Notes: generated by a model from the letters alone, not told the origin. A stretch of 50,617 nt of DNA from an uncultured Paraprevotella sp. (GCA_947177395.1 CAMWUI010000020.1:1-50617); one strand, 5' to 3'; shown: positions 27,502-38,205, counted from the stretch's first letter. Program-made: numbers and translations.

Positions 27502-28629
27502 TTATGATTGTTTGTCTCTGTATTCAACGGCTAATTTGTATACTTCTCCGGCAATTGTATCGGCCGCATATTCGTAAGCCATGGTCCGGCAGTTCTTGCT
27601 CAGTTGTGTTAAGAGAGCCGGTTGCGTGATGGTTTCGATTGCCAAGGGAATTAATTGGGTTACGGCATCTGCGTCTTTCACATGCAGGGCGGCCTGTTTG
27701 TCGGCGAGGGCCATTGCATTCTTTGTCTGATGATCTTCCGCCACGTTGGGCGAAGGCACGAGTATGGACGGTTTGCCTAGCAGACATAGCTCCGAAATGC
27801 TGCTGGCACCGGCACGTGAGACAACCAGGTCGGCAGCGGCGTATGCCTGTTCCATACTAGCGATAAAATCGGTTACGAACAGGTTGTCCGGTGTCCCGGT
27901 CACTTCCAGTCGTTTTCGGATGGACTGAATGTAAAATCCTCCGGTCTGCCATATAACTTGTATTCCGCTGTCGGCAATGAATCTCAACTGGGACAATACA
28001 CTTTCGTTCAGTGTGCCTGCTCCCAGACTGCCCCCGATAATCAGCAGAGTCTTTTTGTCGGGCGAGAGGCCGAATGCTTTCAATGCTTCTTCGCGGGTGA
28101 CGGATGAATCCCGCAATCCTTGTCGTACAGGATTACCTGTCAGGAGCAGTTTCTCCTTCGGGAAAAAGCGTTCCATTCCCTCGTAGGCCACGCATATCTT
28201 ACATGCCTTTTTTGCCAGAAGTTTGTTTGTGACTCCCGCATACGAATTCTGTTCCTGTATCAAAGTGGGAATTCCCATGGAACCGGCCATATCCAGTGTT
28301 GGTCCGCTGGCGTAACCGCCAACGCCGACAGCTACCATCGGGCGAAAGTCGCGGATAATCTTTTTGGCCAGTCGCCTGCTTTTGAGAATTTTAAACATCA
28401 CCTGTATGTTCTTCCACGGTTGTTTGCGGTTGAATCCGCAGATAGGCAGTCCCTTTATCTCATAACCGGCTGCCGGAACCCGTTGCATTTCCATGCGGTT
28501 CTCGGCTCCGACAAACAGGATATCGGCCTCAGGGTGTTGTGCCTTGAGAGCATTGGCAATGGAAACCGCCGGGAAGATATGGCCGCCGGTACCGCCTCCG
28601 CTTATGATGACCCGCAATTCTTGTTTCAT
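27502..28629 (-). CDS. murG: UDP-N-acetylglucosamine:lipid I GlcNAc transferase
   Basis: A 375-residue peripheral membrane glycosyltransferase (GT28) that converts lipid I to lipid II on the cytoplasmic face. SGGGTGGHIFPAVSIA is the N-terminal glycine-rich loop, and VVSRAGASSISELCLLGKPSILVPSP is the donor-binding signature. It is followed by murC after five bases. The 99-base gap before it (towards ftsW) is the largest in this part of the cluster and carries a possible internal promoter. Confidence 0.97.
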   Translation of the reverse strand: MKQELRVIISGGGTGGHIFPAVSIANALKAQHPEADILFVGAENRMEMQRVPAAGYEIKGLPICGFNRKQPWKNIQVMFKILKSRRLAKKIIRDFRPMVAVGVGGYASGPTLDMAGSMGIPTLIQEQNSYAGVTNKLLAKKACKICVAYEGMERFFPKEKLLLTGNPVRQGLRDSSVTREEALKAFGLSPDKKTLLIIGGSLGAGTLNESVLSQLRFIADSGIQVIWQTGGFYIQSIRKRLEVTGTPDNLFVTDFIASMEQAYAAADLVVSRAGASSISELCLLGKPSILVPSPNVAEDHQTKNAMALADKQAALHVKDADAVTQLIPLAIETITQPALLTQLSKNCRTMAYEYAADTIAGEVYKLAVEYRDKQS

Positions 28630-28649
28630 GATGTTCCGTGTTTAAAGGG

Positions 28650-28657
28650 CAAATTTA
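28650..28657 (-). promoter_or_regulatory. Possible internal promoter in the ftsW-murG gap
   Basis: Reverse strand TAAATTTG is an exact TAnnTTTG match 20 bases before murG, in the longest gap between ftsI and ftsA. No -33 element is visible, so this is tentative. Confidence 0.35.
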
Positions 28658-28728
28658 GTAATAAATCCGTTATGTTGTCGGGCTGGCTGTATTTTTTATT
28701 TAATATCTTGACGATTTGTGCCCCGTTG

Positions 28729-29946
28729 TCAGGCATTTATTATTTCCGTACTCTCGGGGTTAGTAGGTCGTTTTTTGGCCGATCGGCTTACACTGAGGAT
28801 AACCCCCAGATAAGCGCAGTTGATGATGGTGGATGTACCTCCTTTGCTGATGAGCGGTAGAGGTTGTCCGGTTACGGGAAATACTCCTACGGCTACGGCC
28901 ATGTTGATAAGTGCCTGGGTGACGAGCATCAGTGCCAGTCCCATGATGAGGAAAGCCGGGAAATTACGTTCACATCGCCCTGCGATACGTGCAGTCCGGA
29001 AGAGTAGGACAATATAGAGGAACAGAACGAAAAAGCCTCCTTCCAGTCCCAGTTCTTCAATGACAATAGCATAGATGAAATCCGAGAATGACTGTGGTAG
29101 GAAATCTCGTTCCACAGAGTTCCCGGGACCTTTGCCGAAACCGTTGCAGGTGGCGATGGCAATTTTGGCGTGGGTCACCTGCGGGTTCTTCTTTATGTCG
29201 TATAACTTGGCATCGGCGGGTGTTTCCGTGTGGTTGCGGATACGTCCGGTCCATGTCGGCAGGCGGTGTAGTCCGGGAACCTCGCTGATTTTCTGAATGG
29301 TGTTTTCCGGGGTGTATTTTAGGAAAGAATAAGCGGTAAACAAACCTATTGCCATGATACCTAACAAAGAACCCAGCTGCTTCCATGGAACGCCTCCGAT
29401 GAACATCATGAGAATAATGACCAAGAAAGTCATGGCGGCGGTGGAAAAATTCTCAGGAACAATTAGTCCACATATGACAACAACCAATCCCATGATCCAT
29501 TTGAAAGCGCGGGGTTGGGCTCCTTGTTCATCGCGCATGCTGGACAGGATTATGGCGGTGGAAGCGATGAGCGTGCCTTTGGCCAGTTCGGACGGCTGGA
29601 AACTTACACCTCCGTATGCCACCCAACGTGAGGCTTCGTTCACTTTGTCCGTGAACATGGCGATAACCAGCGTAATCACGGAGAGAGGAATGAATACGAT
29701 GGGAATCAGTTTAAAATACCGGCAATGGATTTTATGTACGCAGACAGTAGTAAAAAGTCCGATGAGCAGATAACTGGCATGCTGGAGAATCGGTTTCCAG
29801 TAATATCCGGTTTTATAGCTCATATTGCTGGATGCGCTGTATACCTCGGTTATTGAGATGATGCATAGAAAGAAGAGCACCATCCAGATAACTTTATCCC
29901 CTTCGAAAAGTGAGACTTTTTTTAATGATTGAGCCGATATGACCAT
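28729..29946 (-). CDS. ftsW: Lipid II polymerase FtsW (SEDS family)
   Basis: A 405-residue polytopic inner-membrane protein of the SEDS family, the glycosyltransferase of septal peptidoglycan working with FtsI. The SEDS signature GQPLPLISKGGTSTI is near the C-terminus, and SFQPSELAKGTLI gives the conserved periplasmic loop. About ten membrane helices can be seen. Placement between murD and murG in a dcw cluster argues for FtsW and not RodA. Confidence 0.95.
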   Translation of the reverse strand: MVISAQSLKKVSLFEGDKVIWMVLFFLCIISITEVYSASSNMSYKTGYYWKPILQHASYLLIGLFTTVCVHKIHCRYFKLIPIVFIPLSVITLVIAMFTDKVNEASRWVAYGGVSFQPSELAKGTLIASTAIILSSMRDEQGAQPRAFKWIMGLVVVICGLIVPENFSTAAMTFLVIILMMFIGGVPWKQLGSLLGIMAIGLFTAYSFLKYTPENTIQKISEVPGLHRLPTWTGRIRNHTETPADAKLYDIKKNPQVTHAKIAIATCNGFGKGPGNSVERDFLPQSFSDFIYAIVIEELGLEGGFFVLFLYIVLLFRTARIAGRCERNFPAFLIMGLALMLVTQALINMAVAVGVFPVTGQPLPLISKGGTSTIINCAYLGVILSVSRSAKKRPTNPESTEIINA

Positions 29947-29981
29947 ACGTTTTTGTTGCTTGTGGGGTTGTTGTATTCATT

Positions 29982-31316
29982 TTACAGAGCGCGTACGAGT
30001 GATTTGAACTGTTCGCCTCGATCTTCCATATTCTTGAACAGGTCAAAGCTGGCACAGCAGGGACTCAGCAGTACGGTGTCTCCGGGTTCCGCTATCCGGT
30101 AACAGGCATCTATGCATTCTTTCATGCTGTGCGTGTCTGCGACAGGCAGACCGAAACTGTCGAAAAAAGCATGGAGTTTACTGTTGTCCGCTCCCAGAAA
30201 AACCAATGCCTTGCATTTTTCTTTTACCAGTCCGGCTATGGCGGTATAGTCATTACCTTTGTCTTTTCCGCCAATGATGAGAATAGTGGGTGACGTCATA
30301 CTTTCCAAGGCATACCAGCAGGCGTCCACATTGGTCGCTTTTGAGTCGTTGATATATTCCACTCCTCTTACGCGGCCCGCCTTTTCAAGCCGGTGTTCCA
30401 CACCTTCAAAGTCTGCCAGTCCCTGGCGGAGGATATCGTTTCGGATGCCAGCCAGTTTAGCCGAGATGCCGGCAGCCAGTGAATTGTACATATTGTGACG
30501 TCCGTGCAGCGACAGGTTCTCTTGTTCCATGTTGAACGGTGTCGGAGTTTCCAGTGTGTAATGCCCGTCGGCGATGTAGCCGATCATTCCCTCCTTGCTG
30601 ACGAGCGAGAACGGGCATGCGTGCGCCTTGATGCCGTATTTCTTGAGTTCTTGTTTGATGATGGGGTCATCGGCCCAGTAGATGAAGGCGTCTTCCTCGG
30701 TCTGGTTTTGTAGAATTCTCATTTTGGCATCGATATAGTTTTGCATCTTGTTGTCGTAACGGTCCAGATGATCCGGCGTTATATTAAGCAGGATAGCAAT
30801 GTTGGCACGGAATCGGTACATGTTGTCAAGTTGAAAACTACTTAGTTCGATAACGTAGTAGTCGTAGTTCTGTTCGGCGACCTGTAGAGCCAGGCTTTGT
30901 CCGATGTTTCCGGCCAGTCCTACGTTATATCCGGCTTCTTTGAGGATGTGGTAGATTAGGGAAGTTGTGGTTGTTTTACCGTTGCTTCCGGTGATACAGA
31001 TCATCTTGGCGTTGGTGTAGCGTCCGGCAAATTCGATCTCGGAAATCACCGGGATGTTTTTGTTTCGCAGTTTGACAACAATAGGAGAATCTTCCGGGAT
31101 ACCGGGACTTTTGATGATTTCGTCGGCATTCAGAATGAGCGGTTCGGTATGTTTCAGTTCTTCCCAAGAGATATTCTTTTCGTTAAGCATCTGCTTGTAA
31201 TGTTCCTTGATGGATCCTTTGTCCGAGACGAATACATCAAAACCTTCTTTCTGTGCCAATATGGCGGCGCCGACGCCGCTCTCAGCAGCACCTAATATAA
31301 CGATTCTTTTTGCCAT
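29982..31316 (-). CDS. murD: UDP-N-acetylmuramoyl-L-alanine-D-glutamate ligase
   Basis: A 444-residue Mur ligase that adds D-glutamate in the cytoplasm. The N-terminal VILGAAESGVGAAILA, the ATP loop GSNGKTTT at residues 110-117 and the catalytic NITPDHLDRY block are present. It is shorter than MurC and MurE and lacks their signature motifs, consistent with MurD. It lies 16 bases after mraY and 35 bases before ftsW. Confidence 0.96.
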   Translation of the reverse strand: MAKRIVILGAAESGVGAAILAQKEGFDVFVSDKGSIKEHYKQMLNEKNISWEELKHTEPLILNADEIIKSPGIPEDSPIVVKLRNKNIPVISEIEFAGRYTNAKMICITGSNGKTTTTSLIYHILKEAGYNVGLAGNIGQSLALQVAEQNYDYYVIELSSFQLDNMYRFRANIAILLNITPDHLDRYDNKMQNYIDAKMRILQNQTEEDAFIYWADDPIIKQELKKYGIKAHACPFSLVSKEGMIGYIADGHYTLETPTPFNMEQENLSLHGRHNMYNSLAAGISAKLAGIRNDILRQGLADFEGVEHRLEKAGRVRGVEYINDSKATNVDACWYALESMTSPTILIIGGKDKGNDYTAIAGLVKEKCKALVFLGADNSKLHAFFDSFGLPVADTHSMKECIDACYRIAEPGDTVLLSPCCASFDLFKNMEDRGEQFKSLVRAL

Positions 31317-31332
31317 AATCCGATGTTTTTGT

Positions 31333-32598
31333 TTATCTTATCTTCAATGTAATGATGGCCAATGCCGCCAGAATGATTGTAGTGATCCAGAAGCGGACGG
31401 TGATTTTTGATTCCAGCCAACAGCCCCGGGGCCAGTTGAACAATACTTGTATGTCAGGTCCCAGTTGTCCGGGTTTCACCCGGAAGGCGTCGTGAATAGG
31501 TGCACGCTTGAACACGCGCAGTTTCTTGCCGCGTTTGTTTCCCCATCTGGCGTAGTTCATTTGCAGCATGACGCTGAGGCTTTCCATAAAGAACACGAAA
31601 CAAAGTATCGGAATGAGCAGTTCTTTGTGGATGATGATGGCCGTTACGGCTATGATGCCTCCGATGGCCAGACTGCCTGTGTCTCCCATGAAAATCTGTG
31701 CGGGATAGGCGTTGTACCACAGGAAACCGATCAGGGCCCCGACAAAGGCACAGATAAAGATAACAAGTTCTTGTGACTCGGGAATATACATGATATTCAG
31801 ATAGCTGGCATATTCGATGTGGCTCGATACATATGCCAATATACCTAATGCGACTCCGATAATTGCGGAGTTTCCGGCAGTCATACCATCCATCCCGTCA
31901 TTGAGGTTTGAACCGTTGGATACGGCTACGACAACTACGGTGGTCATGACAACGAACAGCGCCCATCCTGCGGCATATTTGTATTTCCCGCAGAAACCCA
32001 TGATTTCCGTGTAACTCAGGTTGTTGTTCTTGACAAACGGTATAGTCGTAATGGTAGATTTTGTTTTTTCGCTTTTGTGCATGACGACTTCCGAACTGCC
32101 AGTTTTATGCATCGTGATGTTTTCACGTATGACGGTATCCGGACTAAGCCATAACGTGAGTCCGACGGCCAATCCCAGCAGTGTCTGTCCGATGAGTTTG
32201 TATAGCGGTTTCAGTCCGTCTTTCGAAATCTTCATCTTTATGTAGTCGTCGATGAAACCCAATATGCCCAGCCAGGCCGTGGTGATGAGCATCAGAATCA
32301 TGTATATGTTGCGTAGCCGACCGAAGAGCAGGCAGGGAATGAGGATAGAGACAAGTATGATGATCCCTCCCATCGTAGGTACGTTTTTTTTCTCCACGCC
32401 GTAAGGGTCGATGCTTGCGTCCCGCTGTGCCTCGCTGACATGATGCCGCTTCATCCACCGGATGAAATATTCGCCGAACCAGACGGATATGATAAGCGAC
32501 AAGATAAGAGTCAGTAGTGAGCGGAACGAAATGTATGTCCACATATGGGCGCCCGGTATGTCGTATTGGGCCAGATATCTGAATAAATAGTAAAGCAT
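31333..32598 (-). CDS. mraY: Phospho-N-acetylmuramoyl-pentapeptide transferase
   Basis: A 421-residue polytopic membrane enzyme that moves phospho-MurNAc-pentapeptide onto undecaprenyl phosphate to make lipid I. Family motifs are VPTMGG, GFIDDYIKM, NGSNLNDGMDGMTAGNS and the cytoplasmic HDAFR segment. It has a periplasmic-type insert of about 60 residues between the second and third motifs (TVIRENITMHKTGSS...), typical of Bacteroidota versions and making it longer than the E. coli enzyme. Confidence 0.96.
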   Translation of the reverse strand: MLYYLFRYLAQYDIPGAHMWTYISFRSLLTLILSLIISVWFGEYFIRWMKRHHVSEAQRDASIDPYGVEKKNVPTMGGIIILVSILIPCLLFGRLRNIYMILMLITTAWLGILGFIDDYIKMKISKDGLKPLYKLIGQTLLGLAVGLTLWLSPDTVIRENITMHKTGSSEVVMHKSEKTKSTITTIPFVKNNNLSYTEIMGFCGKYKYAAGWALFVVMTTVVVVAVSNGSNLNDGMDGMTAGNSAIIGVALGILAYVSSHIEYASYLNIMYIPESQELVIFICAFVGALIGFLWYNAYPAQIFMGDTGSLAIGGIIAVTAIIIHKELLIPILCFVFFMESLSVMLQMNYARWGNKRGKKLRVFKRAPIHDAFRVKPGQLGPDIQVLFNWPRGCWLESKITVRFWITTIILAALAIITLKIR

Positions 32599-32624
32599 GT
32601 GATTCGCTTTTTTAGTTGGTTTAA

Positions 32625-34076
32625 TTAGGAAAGAAAGGCTTCCCGGATGATTTCATGGTCATCGAAGTGGTGTTTCACTCCTTTCACGTCTTGATAGTCT
32701 TCATGCCCCTTTCCGGCTACGAGAATCACATCGCCCGGCGATGCCAGCATGCATGCCGTGCGGATGGCTTCCCTGCGGTCGGTGATTGACAGGACTTTGT
32801 TCATTTGTTCAGCATTCAGACCGGCCAGCATGTCGTTTATGATGTCCTGAGGTTCTTCGAAGCGTGGATTATCGCTTGTGATGATTATCCGATCGCTTTG
32901 TTTTGCGGCTTCTTGTGCCATGAGCGGTCGTTTGCCTTTGTCCCGGTTGCCGCCGGCGCCGCATACGGTGATGACATTGCCCCGGTGGCGCAGTATTTCG
33001 TTGATGGTCTCCAGAACGTTGGCCAATGCGTCGGGAGTATGGGCGTAATCGACAATGGCGGTTACGTTGTTGGCGGACCTGATGGTCTCGAACCGGCCGT
33101 TTACCGGCTGCAGGGTGCTCATCACCACCAGTACGTCTTCGGGGGATTTGCCCAGACTGACAGCTGCGCCGTATACTGCCAGCAGATTGGATACGTTGAA
33201 CCGGCCGATGAACGGAACACTTACTTCCTGACCATTGATGCTCAGATACATGCCTTCGAACGAGTCTTCCAAAATACTGGCGGTGAAATCTGCCATTCCA
33301 TGCAGGGAATATGTAAGGATACGGGCCTGCGTGTTTTGCGTCATGATCCGTCCGTTTTTATCGTCGGCGTTAGTGATGGCAAACGCACTTTCAGGCAGTT
33401 GGTCGAAGAAAGCTTTCTTTGCGTCGCGGTAACCGGCGAACGTCTTGTGGTAATCCAGATGGTCGCGTGTTAGATTGGTGAAGATGCCTCCGGCGAATTT
33501 CAGTCCTCCGATGCGTTTCTGAGCTACAGAGTGTGAACTGACCTCCATGAAAGCATATTTGCATCCTTCGTCGGCCATCCGTCCCAGTAATCGGTTCAAA
33601 GTTATCGGGTCGGGAGTCGTATGTTCGGTGGGTAGTGCCTCGCCGTCTATATAGTTGCAGACCGTCGAACACAGGCCGCATTTGTAACCGAACTTGCGGA
33701 ACATATTATATAATAAGGTAGCGATAGTCGTTTTACCGTTTGTGCCGGTCACGCCTATCAGTTCGAGTTTCGAAGTCGGGTCTCCGAAAAAACGGGTGGC
33801 GACAAGTCCGGTGATATCTTCCGTGTTGGCTACCTGGATATAGGTAACACCTTCTTTCTTTTCTTCCGGGAATGCTTCGCACAGAATGGCCGTGGCGCCT
33901 TGTTCTATGGCTTTGGATATGTAGGAATGTCCGTCAGTCCGTGTGCCTCGGACAGCAATGAACAAGTCGCCGGGAACGACTGATCGTGAGTCTATGTTGA
34001 CACCTGTAATGTCTATAGACACCTGACCGGAGGTTTCTATGATGTTGATCGGTTTCAGTAGTTCGTCTAACTTCAT
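32625..34076 (-). CDS. murE: UDP-MurNAc-L-Ala-D-Glu:meso-diaminopimelate ligase
   Basis: A 483-residue Mur ligase adding the third stem-peptide residue. The ATP loop GTNGKTT lies at 111-117. The DNPR motif at 402-405 is the known marker for meso-diaminopimelate specificity, as opposed to lysine, which fits a Gram-negative wall. The start at 34076 is chosen over 34112 because the longer form overlaps ftsI and adds a non-homologous stretch; [10 protein letters not shown] is the usual start. It follows ftsI after 22 bases. Confidence 0.96.
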   Translation of the reverse strand: MKLDELLKPINIIETSGQVSIDITGVNIDSRSVVPGDLFIAVRGTRTDGHSYISKAIEQGATAILCEAFPEEKKEGVTYIQVANTEDITGLVATRFFGDPTSKLELIGVTGTNGKTTIATLLYNMFRKFGYKCGLCSTVCNYIDGEALPTEHTTPDPITLNRLLGRMADEGCKYAFMEVSSHSVAQKRIGGLKFAGGIFTNLTRDHLDYHKTFAGYRDAKKAFFDQLPESAFAITNADDKNGRIMTQNTQARILTYSLHGMADFTASILEDSFEGMYLSINGQEVSVPFIGRFNVSNLLAVYGAAVSLGKSPEDVLVVMSTLQPVNGRFETIRSANNVTAIVDYAHTPDALANVLETINEILRHRGNVITVCGAGGNRDKGKRPLMAQEAAKQSDRIIITSDNPRFEEPQDIINDMLAGLNAEQMNKVLSITDRREAIRTACMLASPGDVILVAGKGHEDYQDVKGVKHHFDDHEIIREAFLS

Positions 34077-34098
34077 ATATGTGTTGTTTTTAGGTTCT

Positions 34099-36255
34099 TT
34101 ACCTGAGTTCAATGTTTATCTGTTTGCCTTTCTCTACTTGTGTGTCAGGAGCGATGCTTTGTCTGACGACTTTACCGACGCCTTTTAGATGCACGCGCAG
34201 TCCACGTTGCTCTAATGCATAAACCGCGTCCCGGGCTCCCATGCCGCTGACATCCGGAACCAGAGGTAGAGGAGTATTGTTGCGGTTCAGGGAAACTGTG
34301 TTTCCGTTGTTGCGCGTCTGTCCCCACACAGGAGAAGTCACGTTGGCGTCCTGCCAGTCCTGTTTCAGTGTGATGCCTAAGGATTTCAGGACAGTTCGTG
34401 CTGCAGTCAGATTGCCGTTCAGCACATCCGGTACGAAAACGGAGACTGAATCTGCGCCTTCGTCTGCATCCCTGTAGACACCTTTTATCATGACAGCTTG
34501 TGCGATTTCGCTGAATACCGGGCCGCATTGTCCGCCTCCGGAAGCTGGTAAACCGGATTTCTGGATGGCAACGATGCAACTGTAGCGCGGTTTGTCTGAC
34601 GGGAAGTAACCGCAGAAGCTGACCAGGTATTTCATGGCCCCGGAATGATAGCCGCCGGATTGGGCCACCTGGGCAGTGCCCGTCTTGCCCGATACCTTGA
34701 ACTGTTTGCAGCCGGCCTTCTTGCCCAGACCTTTGCTGACCACCAGTTCCAATATCTCCTGAATGTCCTTGAGTGTCGAAGGCGAGCATATACGTTCCTT
34801 GATGACTTCTACCGGAAATTCGCGCACGACTTCGCCATCTTTCATTTCAGCTTTTACGAAACGCGGTTTCACCATTTTGCCTCCATTGGCGATGGCGTTA
34901 TAGAATGTTACGGTGTAAATAGGCGGAATCTGAGTCTCATAACCGATACTCATCCAAGGTAGGGCCGTTTTGGACCAGTTGCTCCCGTCTTTTTTAGGTC
35001 TGCGTACGTTGGGCTTTCCGCTGCCGGGCAGATCCAACTCCATCGGTATGCCTACCCCTTCGCGATAAAGTCCGTCCACGAACTGTTCAGGATTATCCTT
35101 GTAGTAGTCATCGATAATACGACTTACACCGATATTGGATGAGTACATCAGCACTTCCGGTATACTGATCCGGCCATAGCCGCCCTTGCGCCAGTTATGG
35201 TCTTTCATCACCCGCCCGTGCATGCTCCATTGTCCGTTACCGGTTTCGATGAAGTCGTCCTTCGTTATTTTTTTATCTTCCAAGGCCACCATGATAGAGG
35301 CTGTCTTGAACGTGGAGCCAGGTTCCATCATGTCCGATACGGCATTGTTCTTTATCTCCCGATACTGTCCGTCGCTGCATCTGGACATGTTGACGATGGC
35401 CTTCACGTCGCCGGTAGCCACTTCCATGAGGACAACAACCCCAACGTCGCCGTTAATCTCTTTCAGTTTCTTTATCAGGGCTTTTTCGGCGGCATCTTGC
35501 ATGGATATGTCTATGGTCGTCATGATGTCATTGCCGTCCACCGGAGGTTGGTCCACCAGACTCAGCCATTTGTTGCGCACTTTGGCCCGGTGGGAGATTC
35601 CTTCTTTTCCTCTCAGGATGGAGTCGTAGGCCAGTTCCAGACCGTTGCGTGCCGAATCTTTGCTGGCGTAGAGGGCGCCCAGTGTGCGGGTAGCCAGTGA
35701 GCCGAAAGGTTTCTTCCGCTGGTTGAACTCTTCCGAATAGAAACCTCCCTTGAACGGTTTTTCCCGGAACAGGGGGAGCTGTTTGCATTCTTTATATTGT
35801 ATATAAGAAATACGTTTTTTGTACACCAGCCAGTTGCGTCGTTTCAGTTTGCGCCCTTTTTCCAACCGTTGCCGGAACTCTTTGGCTGTCACATCCGGAA
35901 ATATCTGGTGCAGTCCCTCGCTGATGGAATCCATTTTTTCGGTCAGTACGGAGTCACGCCAGTATTGCAGTTTAGCCGCTGCGGCAGTGTCCTTATCACT
36001 GGCGATAAAGTCCATATATATCTTATATTCCGGCAGGGAACTTGTCATCAGTTGCCCGTCGGAGGAAAGTATGTTGCCGCGGTTGGCCCGGATAGGTACA
36101 TTCTCTTTTACCAGCTGTTTGCTGACTTCCTCCCAGTAGGATCGTTCGGCCAACACTAAGTAACAGGCGTTACAAAAGATGAAAAGCCCTCCCAGACTCA
36201 TCAGCACGATAACGACGAAGTAGCGTGGCATTATTTTTTTGCTGTTGAAATTCAT
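34099..36255 (-). CDS. ftsI: Septal peptidoglycan transpeptidase FtsI (PBP3) with C-terminal PASTA domains
   Basis: A 718-residue class B penicillin-binding protein that crosslinks septal peptidoglycan. There is one N-terminal membrane helix (about 11-34), then a PBP dimerisation domain and a transpeptidase domain with SxxK Ser314-Lys317, SSN 372-374 and KTG 524-526. The last 110 residues form two PASTA modules ([19 protein letters not shown] and [20 protein letters not shown]), present in Bacteroidota and Gram-positive versions but not in E. coli. The start at 36255 overlaps the ftsL stop by four bases (ATGA). The longer open frame upstream is antisense to nothing and would run through ftsL in another frame, so it is rejected. 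Confidence 0.96.
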   Translation of the reverse strand: MNFNSKKIMPRYFVVIVLMSLGGLFIFCNACYLVLAERSYWEEVSKQLVKENVPIRANRGNILSSDGQLMTSSLPEYKIYMDFIASDKDTAAAAKLQYWRDSVLTEKMDSISEGLHQIFPDVTAKEFRQRLEKGRKLKRRNWLVYKKRISYIQYKECKQLPLFREKPFKGGFYSEEFNQRKKPFGSLATRTLGALYASKDSARNGLELAYDSILRGKEGISHRAKVRNKWLSLVDQPPVDGNDIMTTIDISMQDAAEKALIKKLKEINGDVGVVVLMEVATGDVKAIVNMSRCSDGQYREIKNNAVSDMMEPGSTFKTASIMVALEDKKITKDDFIETGNGQWSMHGRVMKDHNWRKGGYGRISIPEVLMYSSNIGVSRIIDDYYKDNPEQFVDGLYREGVGIPMELDLPGSGKPNVRRPKKDGSNWSKTALPWMSIGYETQIPPIYTVTFYNAIANGGKMVKPRFVKAEMKDGEVVREFPVEVIKERICSPSTLKDIQEILELVVSKGLGKKAGCKQFKVSGKTGTAQVAQSGGYHSGAMKYLVSFCGYFPSDKPRYSCIVAIQKSGLPASGGGQCGPVFSEIAQAVMIKGVYRDADEGADSVSVFVPDVLNGNLTAARTVLKSLGITLKQDWQDANVTSPVWGQTRNNGNTVSLNRNNTPLPLVPDVSGMGARDAVYALEQRGLRVHLKGVGKVVRQSIAPDTQVEKGKQINIELR

Positions 36256-36758
36256 TCTTCCTTTCTTTTTATGCGGTATGGCGGTTCTTTCGGTATGGTC
36301 AGTGTGCTGTCGTTTGTCTTTTTCAGATATTCCTCTATCTGGCTCTGTCTGCTCCTCACGGTCAGCTCGCTTGAACGTGTCAAAGCGCGGTACTTGATTT
36401 CTTGCAGTTCCACTTTCAGGCGTTCGATTTCGATAATCTCCTGTTCCGCCGAATAGCGGTTGGTAATGTAGACAATTACAAACACGCAACACAAGACGAT
36501 GAGTCCCATTTGGCGTTTCAACCAATCGCCGGTGAGAATGTCTCCGCCCAGAATCTGCCGCAACGACAGGTTTGAGTGCTGTTCGGCTTCTTCATTCTGG
36601 GTAAATTCACCTACGGTGGTAGGAGTCCGTGCCGTTTCCTCCTCCATCGTGTCTTCTTCTGGCGGATTTGTCTCTTCGGTCGTTGTCTCCGGAGCTCCGG
36701 TCAATTCCTTGGTTACCAGTTCCGGGTCCTGTAATATGTCAGTCTGTTCTTCTTTCAT
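36252..36758 (-). CDS. ftsL: FtsL-like division protein
   Basis: A 168-residue bitopic protein between rsmH and ftsI, the position of ftsL. It has a long acidic cytoplasmic N-terminus rich in Glu and Thr (about 65 residues), one membrane helix (about 84-103, MGLIVLCCVFVIVYI) and a periplasmic coiled coil (EIIEIERLKVELQEIKYRALT). FtsL sequence conservation is low, so the assignment depends on position and topology. The acidic extension is longer than in E. coli. It overlaps ftsI by ATGA. Confidence 0.85.
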   Translation of the reverse strand: MKEEQTDILQDPELVTKELTGAPETTTEETNPPEEDTMEEETARTPTTVGEFTQNEEAEQHSNLSLRQILGGDILTGDWLKRQMGLIVLCCVFVIVYITNRYSAEQEIIEIERLKVELQEIKYRALTRSSELTVRSRQSQIEEYLKKTNDSTLTIPKEPPYRIKRKEE

Positions 36759-36774
36759 TGTCTTTTCCGGCTTT

Positions 36775-37692
36775 TTATAGGGGCTCTTTCTTCTCGGCTA
36801 TGCGCAGTTTGGCGCTTCGGCTTCTCGGATTCCGTTCCTGTTCGTCAGTATCAGGGATAATCACTTTGTTATTCACGGCTTTCAACGGTGTTTCCGCCCG
36901 TCCGAAGAAGTCCTGGATTATTTTGCCCTCCACATTTCCGCTTTTTATCAGGTTTTTTACCATGCGGTCCTCTAACGAGTGATAAGTGAGCACGGACAGG
37001 CGTCCTCCGGGTTTTAGTAGTTCGGTTGCGGCGGATAGCATCTCTTTCAGGGCTTCCATCTCATGATTCACTTCGATACGCAGGGCCTGAAACACTTTCG
37101 CCAGCTCTTTCTTTTCACGTTCTCTCCCGAATATAGGTCTTACTATGTTCAGGAAATCACTCGTTTGTTCTATGGGGCGCTGGCGTCTGCTTTTTACTAT
37201 GACATTTGCGATGCGCCGGCTGTTCTTAAGTTCTCCGTATAGGTAGAACACGTCAGCCAGCCGTTCCTCTTCGTAGGTGTTCAGCAGGTCGGCGGCGTTT
37301 TGTCCGGCTCGCTTGTTCATGCGCATGTCCAGCGGTCCGTCAAACCGGAAGGAAAATCCCCGTTCCTCTGCATCGAAATGATGGCTTGACACGCCTAAGT
37401 CTGCCAGTATTCCGTCCAATTGTTCCACACCGTAGTAACGCATCCAGTTTTTCAGATACCGGAAGTTACTGCGCACGAACGTCAGACGCGGGTCGTCCAC
37501 AATGTTCCGTTCAGCATCCTCGTCCTGGTCGAAACTGTAGAGATGTCCTTCCGGACTCAGTCGCGACAGAATTTCGTGGCTGTGCCCTCCGCCTCCGAAT
37601 GTCATGTCGGCATAGGTCCCCTCCGGCTTTACGTTCAGTCCGTCTACGGTTTCTTTCCGCAATACGGGTACGTGGTAAACTCCTTCTTCCAT
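36775..37692 (-). CDS. rsmH: 16S rRNA (cytosine1402-N4)-methyltransferase
   Basis: A 305-residue RsmH (MraW), which methylates N4 of C1402 in 16S rRNA. Hallmarks are VYHVPVLRKETVDGL, the SAM-binding DMTFGGGGHS at residues 29-38, LADLGVSSHHFD and the C-terminal SYHSLEDRMVK. It lies six bases after mraZ and 16 bases before ftsL. Confidence 0.96.
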   Translation of the reverse strand: MEEGVYHVPVLRKETVDGLNVKPEGTYADMTFGGGGHSHEILSRLSPEGHLYSFDQDEDAERNIVDDPRLTFVRSNFRYLKNWMRYYGVEQLDGILADLGVSSHHFDAEERGFSFRFDGPLDMRMNKRAGQNAADLLNTYEEERLADVFYLYGELKNSRRIANVIVKSRRQRPIEQTSDFLNIVRPIFGREREKKELAKVFQALRIEVNHEMEALKEMLSAATELLKPGGRLSVLTYHSLEDRMVKNLIKSGNVEGKIIQDFFGRAETPLKAVNNKVIIPDTDEQERNPRSRSAKLRIAEKKEPL

Positions 37693-37698
37693 CTGTTG

Positions 37699-38175
37699 TT
37701 ATTGTTCGTGGGATGCGTTCGGTTGTCCGGCGGCGATGTTTATCATAGCCTCCAGCCCGTCGCCCAGTTCGCCGTTGTCTTCGAGTAATTTCTCCGCTTC
37801 TTCCCGGCTCCAGATTTCTATGGTGTCATCCATGCCGATGAAGCGGACGTCCGTCGTGATGCCGGCGGACAGCAAATATCGTCTGGATAGTAGCAGGCGC
37901 CCGTTACCGTCCGGAACGATACGTTCGGCGTCGGCCACGAAACGTCTCAGCAGTTCGCGTCCTTTCCGGTCGAAAGGATGTGTGCGTGCGGTCAAATCAT
38001 CGATGAGGCGGTTCCAGATGCTTTCAGGGTAGAGCACCAGGCAATGTTGGAACACATCCCTGCGCAGAATGAGCCCCTCCTCTCCGCTTCCCTGCAATAC
38101 TTTGCGGAAAGCGGCTGGCAGGAAGACCCTGCCTTTGGTGTCTGTCTTGGCGTCTGTATTTCCGGTGAAACGCAT
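37699..38175 (-). CDS. mraZ: MraZ, transcriptional regulator of the dcw cluster
   Basis: A 158-residue protein with two AbrB-like DNA-binding swapped-hairpin domains (DTKGRVFLPAAFRKVL and NGRLLLSRRYLLSAGI). MraZ in other bacteria binds direct repeats in front of its own operon and represses division genes. The start at 38175 (MRFTGNTDAKTD) is chosen over 38265 since the longer form would run through the promoter and MraZ boxes. It is the first gene of the cluster, and two matching boxes lie 46-62 bases upstream. Confidence 0.95.
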   Translation of the reverse strand: MRFTGNTDAKTDTKGRVFLPAAFRKVLQGSGEEGLILRRDVFQHCLVLYPESIWNRLIDDLTARTHPFDRKGRELLRRFVADAERIVPDGNGRLLLSRRYLLSAGITTDVRFIGMDDTIEIWSREEAEKLLEDNGELGDGLEAMINIAAGQPNASHEQ

Positions 38176-38205
38176 CGTTGTATACCTTATATTATAATCT
38201 GGCTC

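Noticed and set aside
36256-36525. Longer N-terminus for ftsI
   Set aside because: The extra 90 codons lie in the ftsL gene in another frame, are highly charged and precede the true membrane helix; ATG at 36255 overlaps ftsL in the usual ATGA manner.
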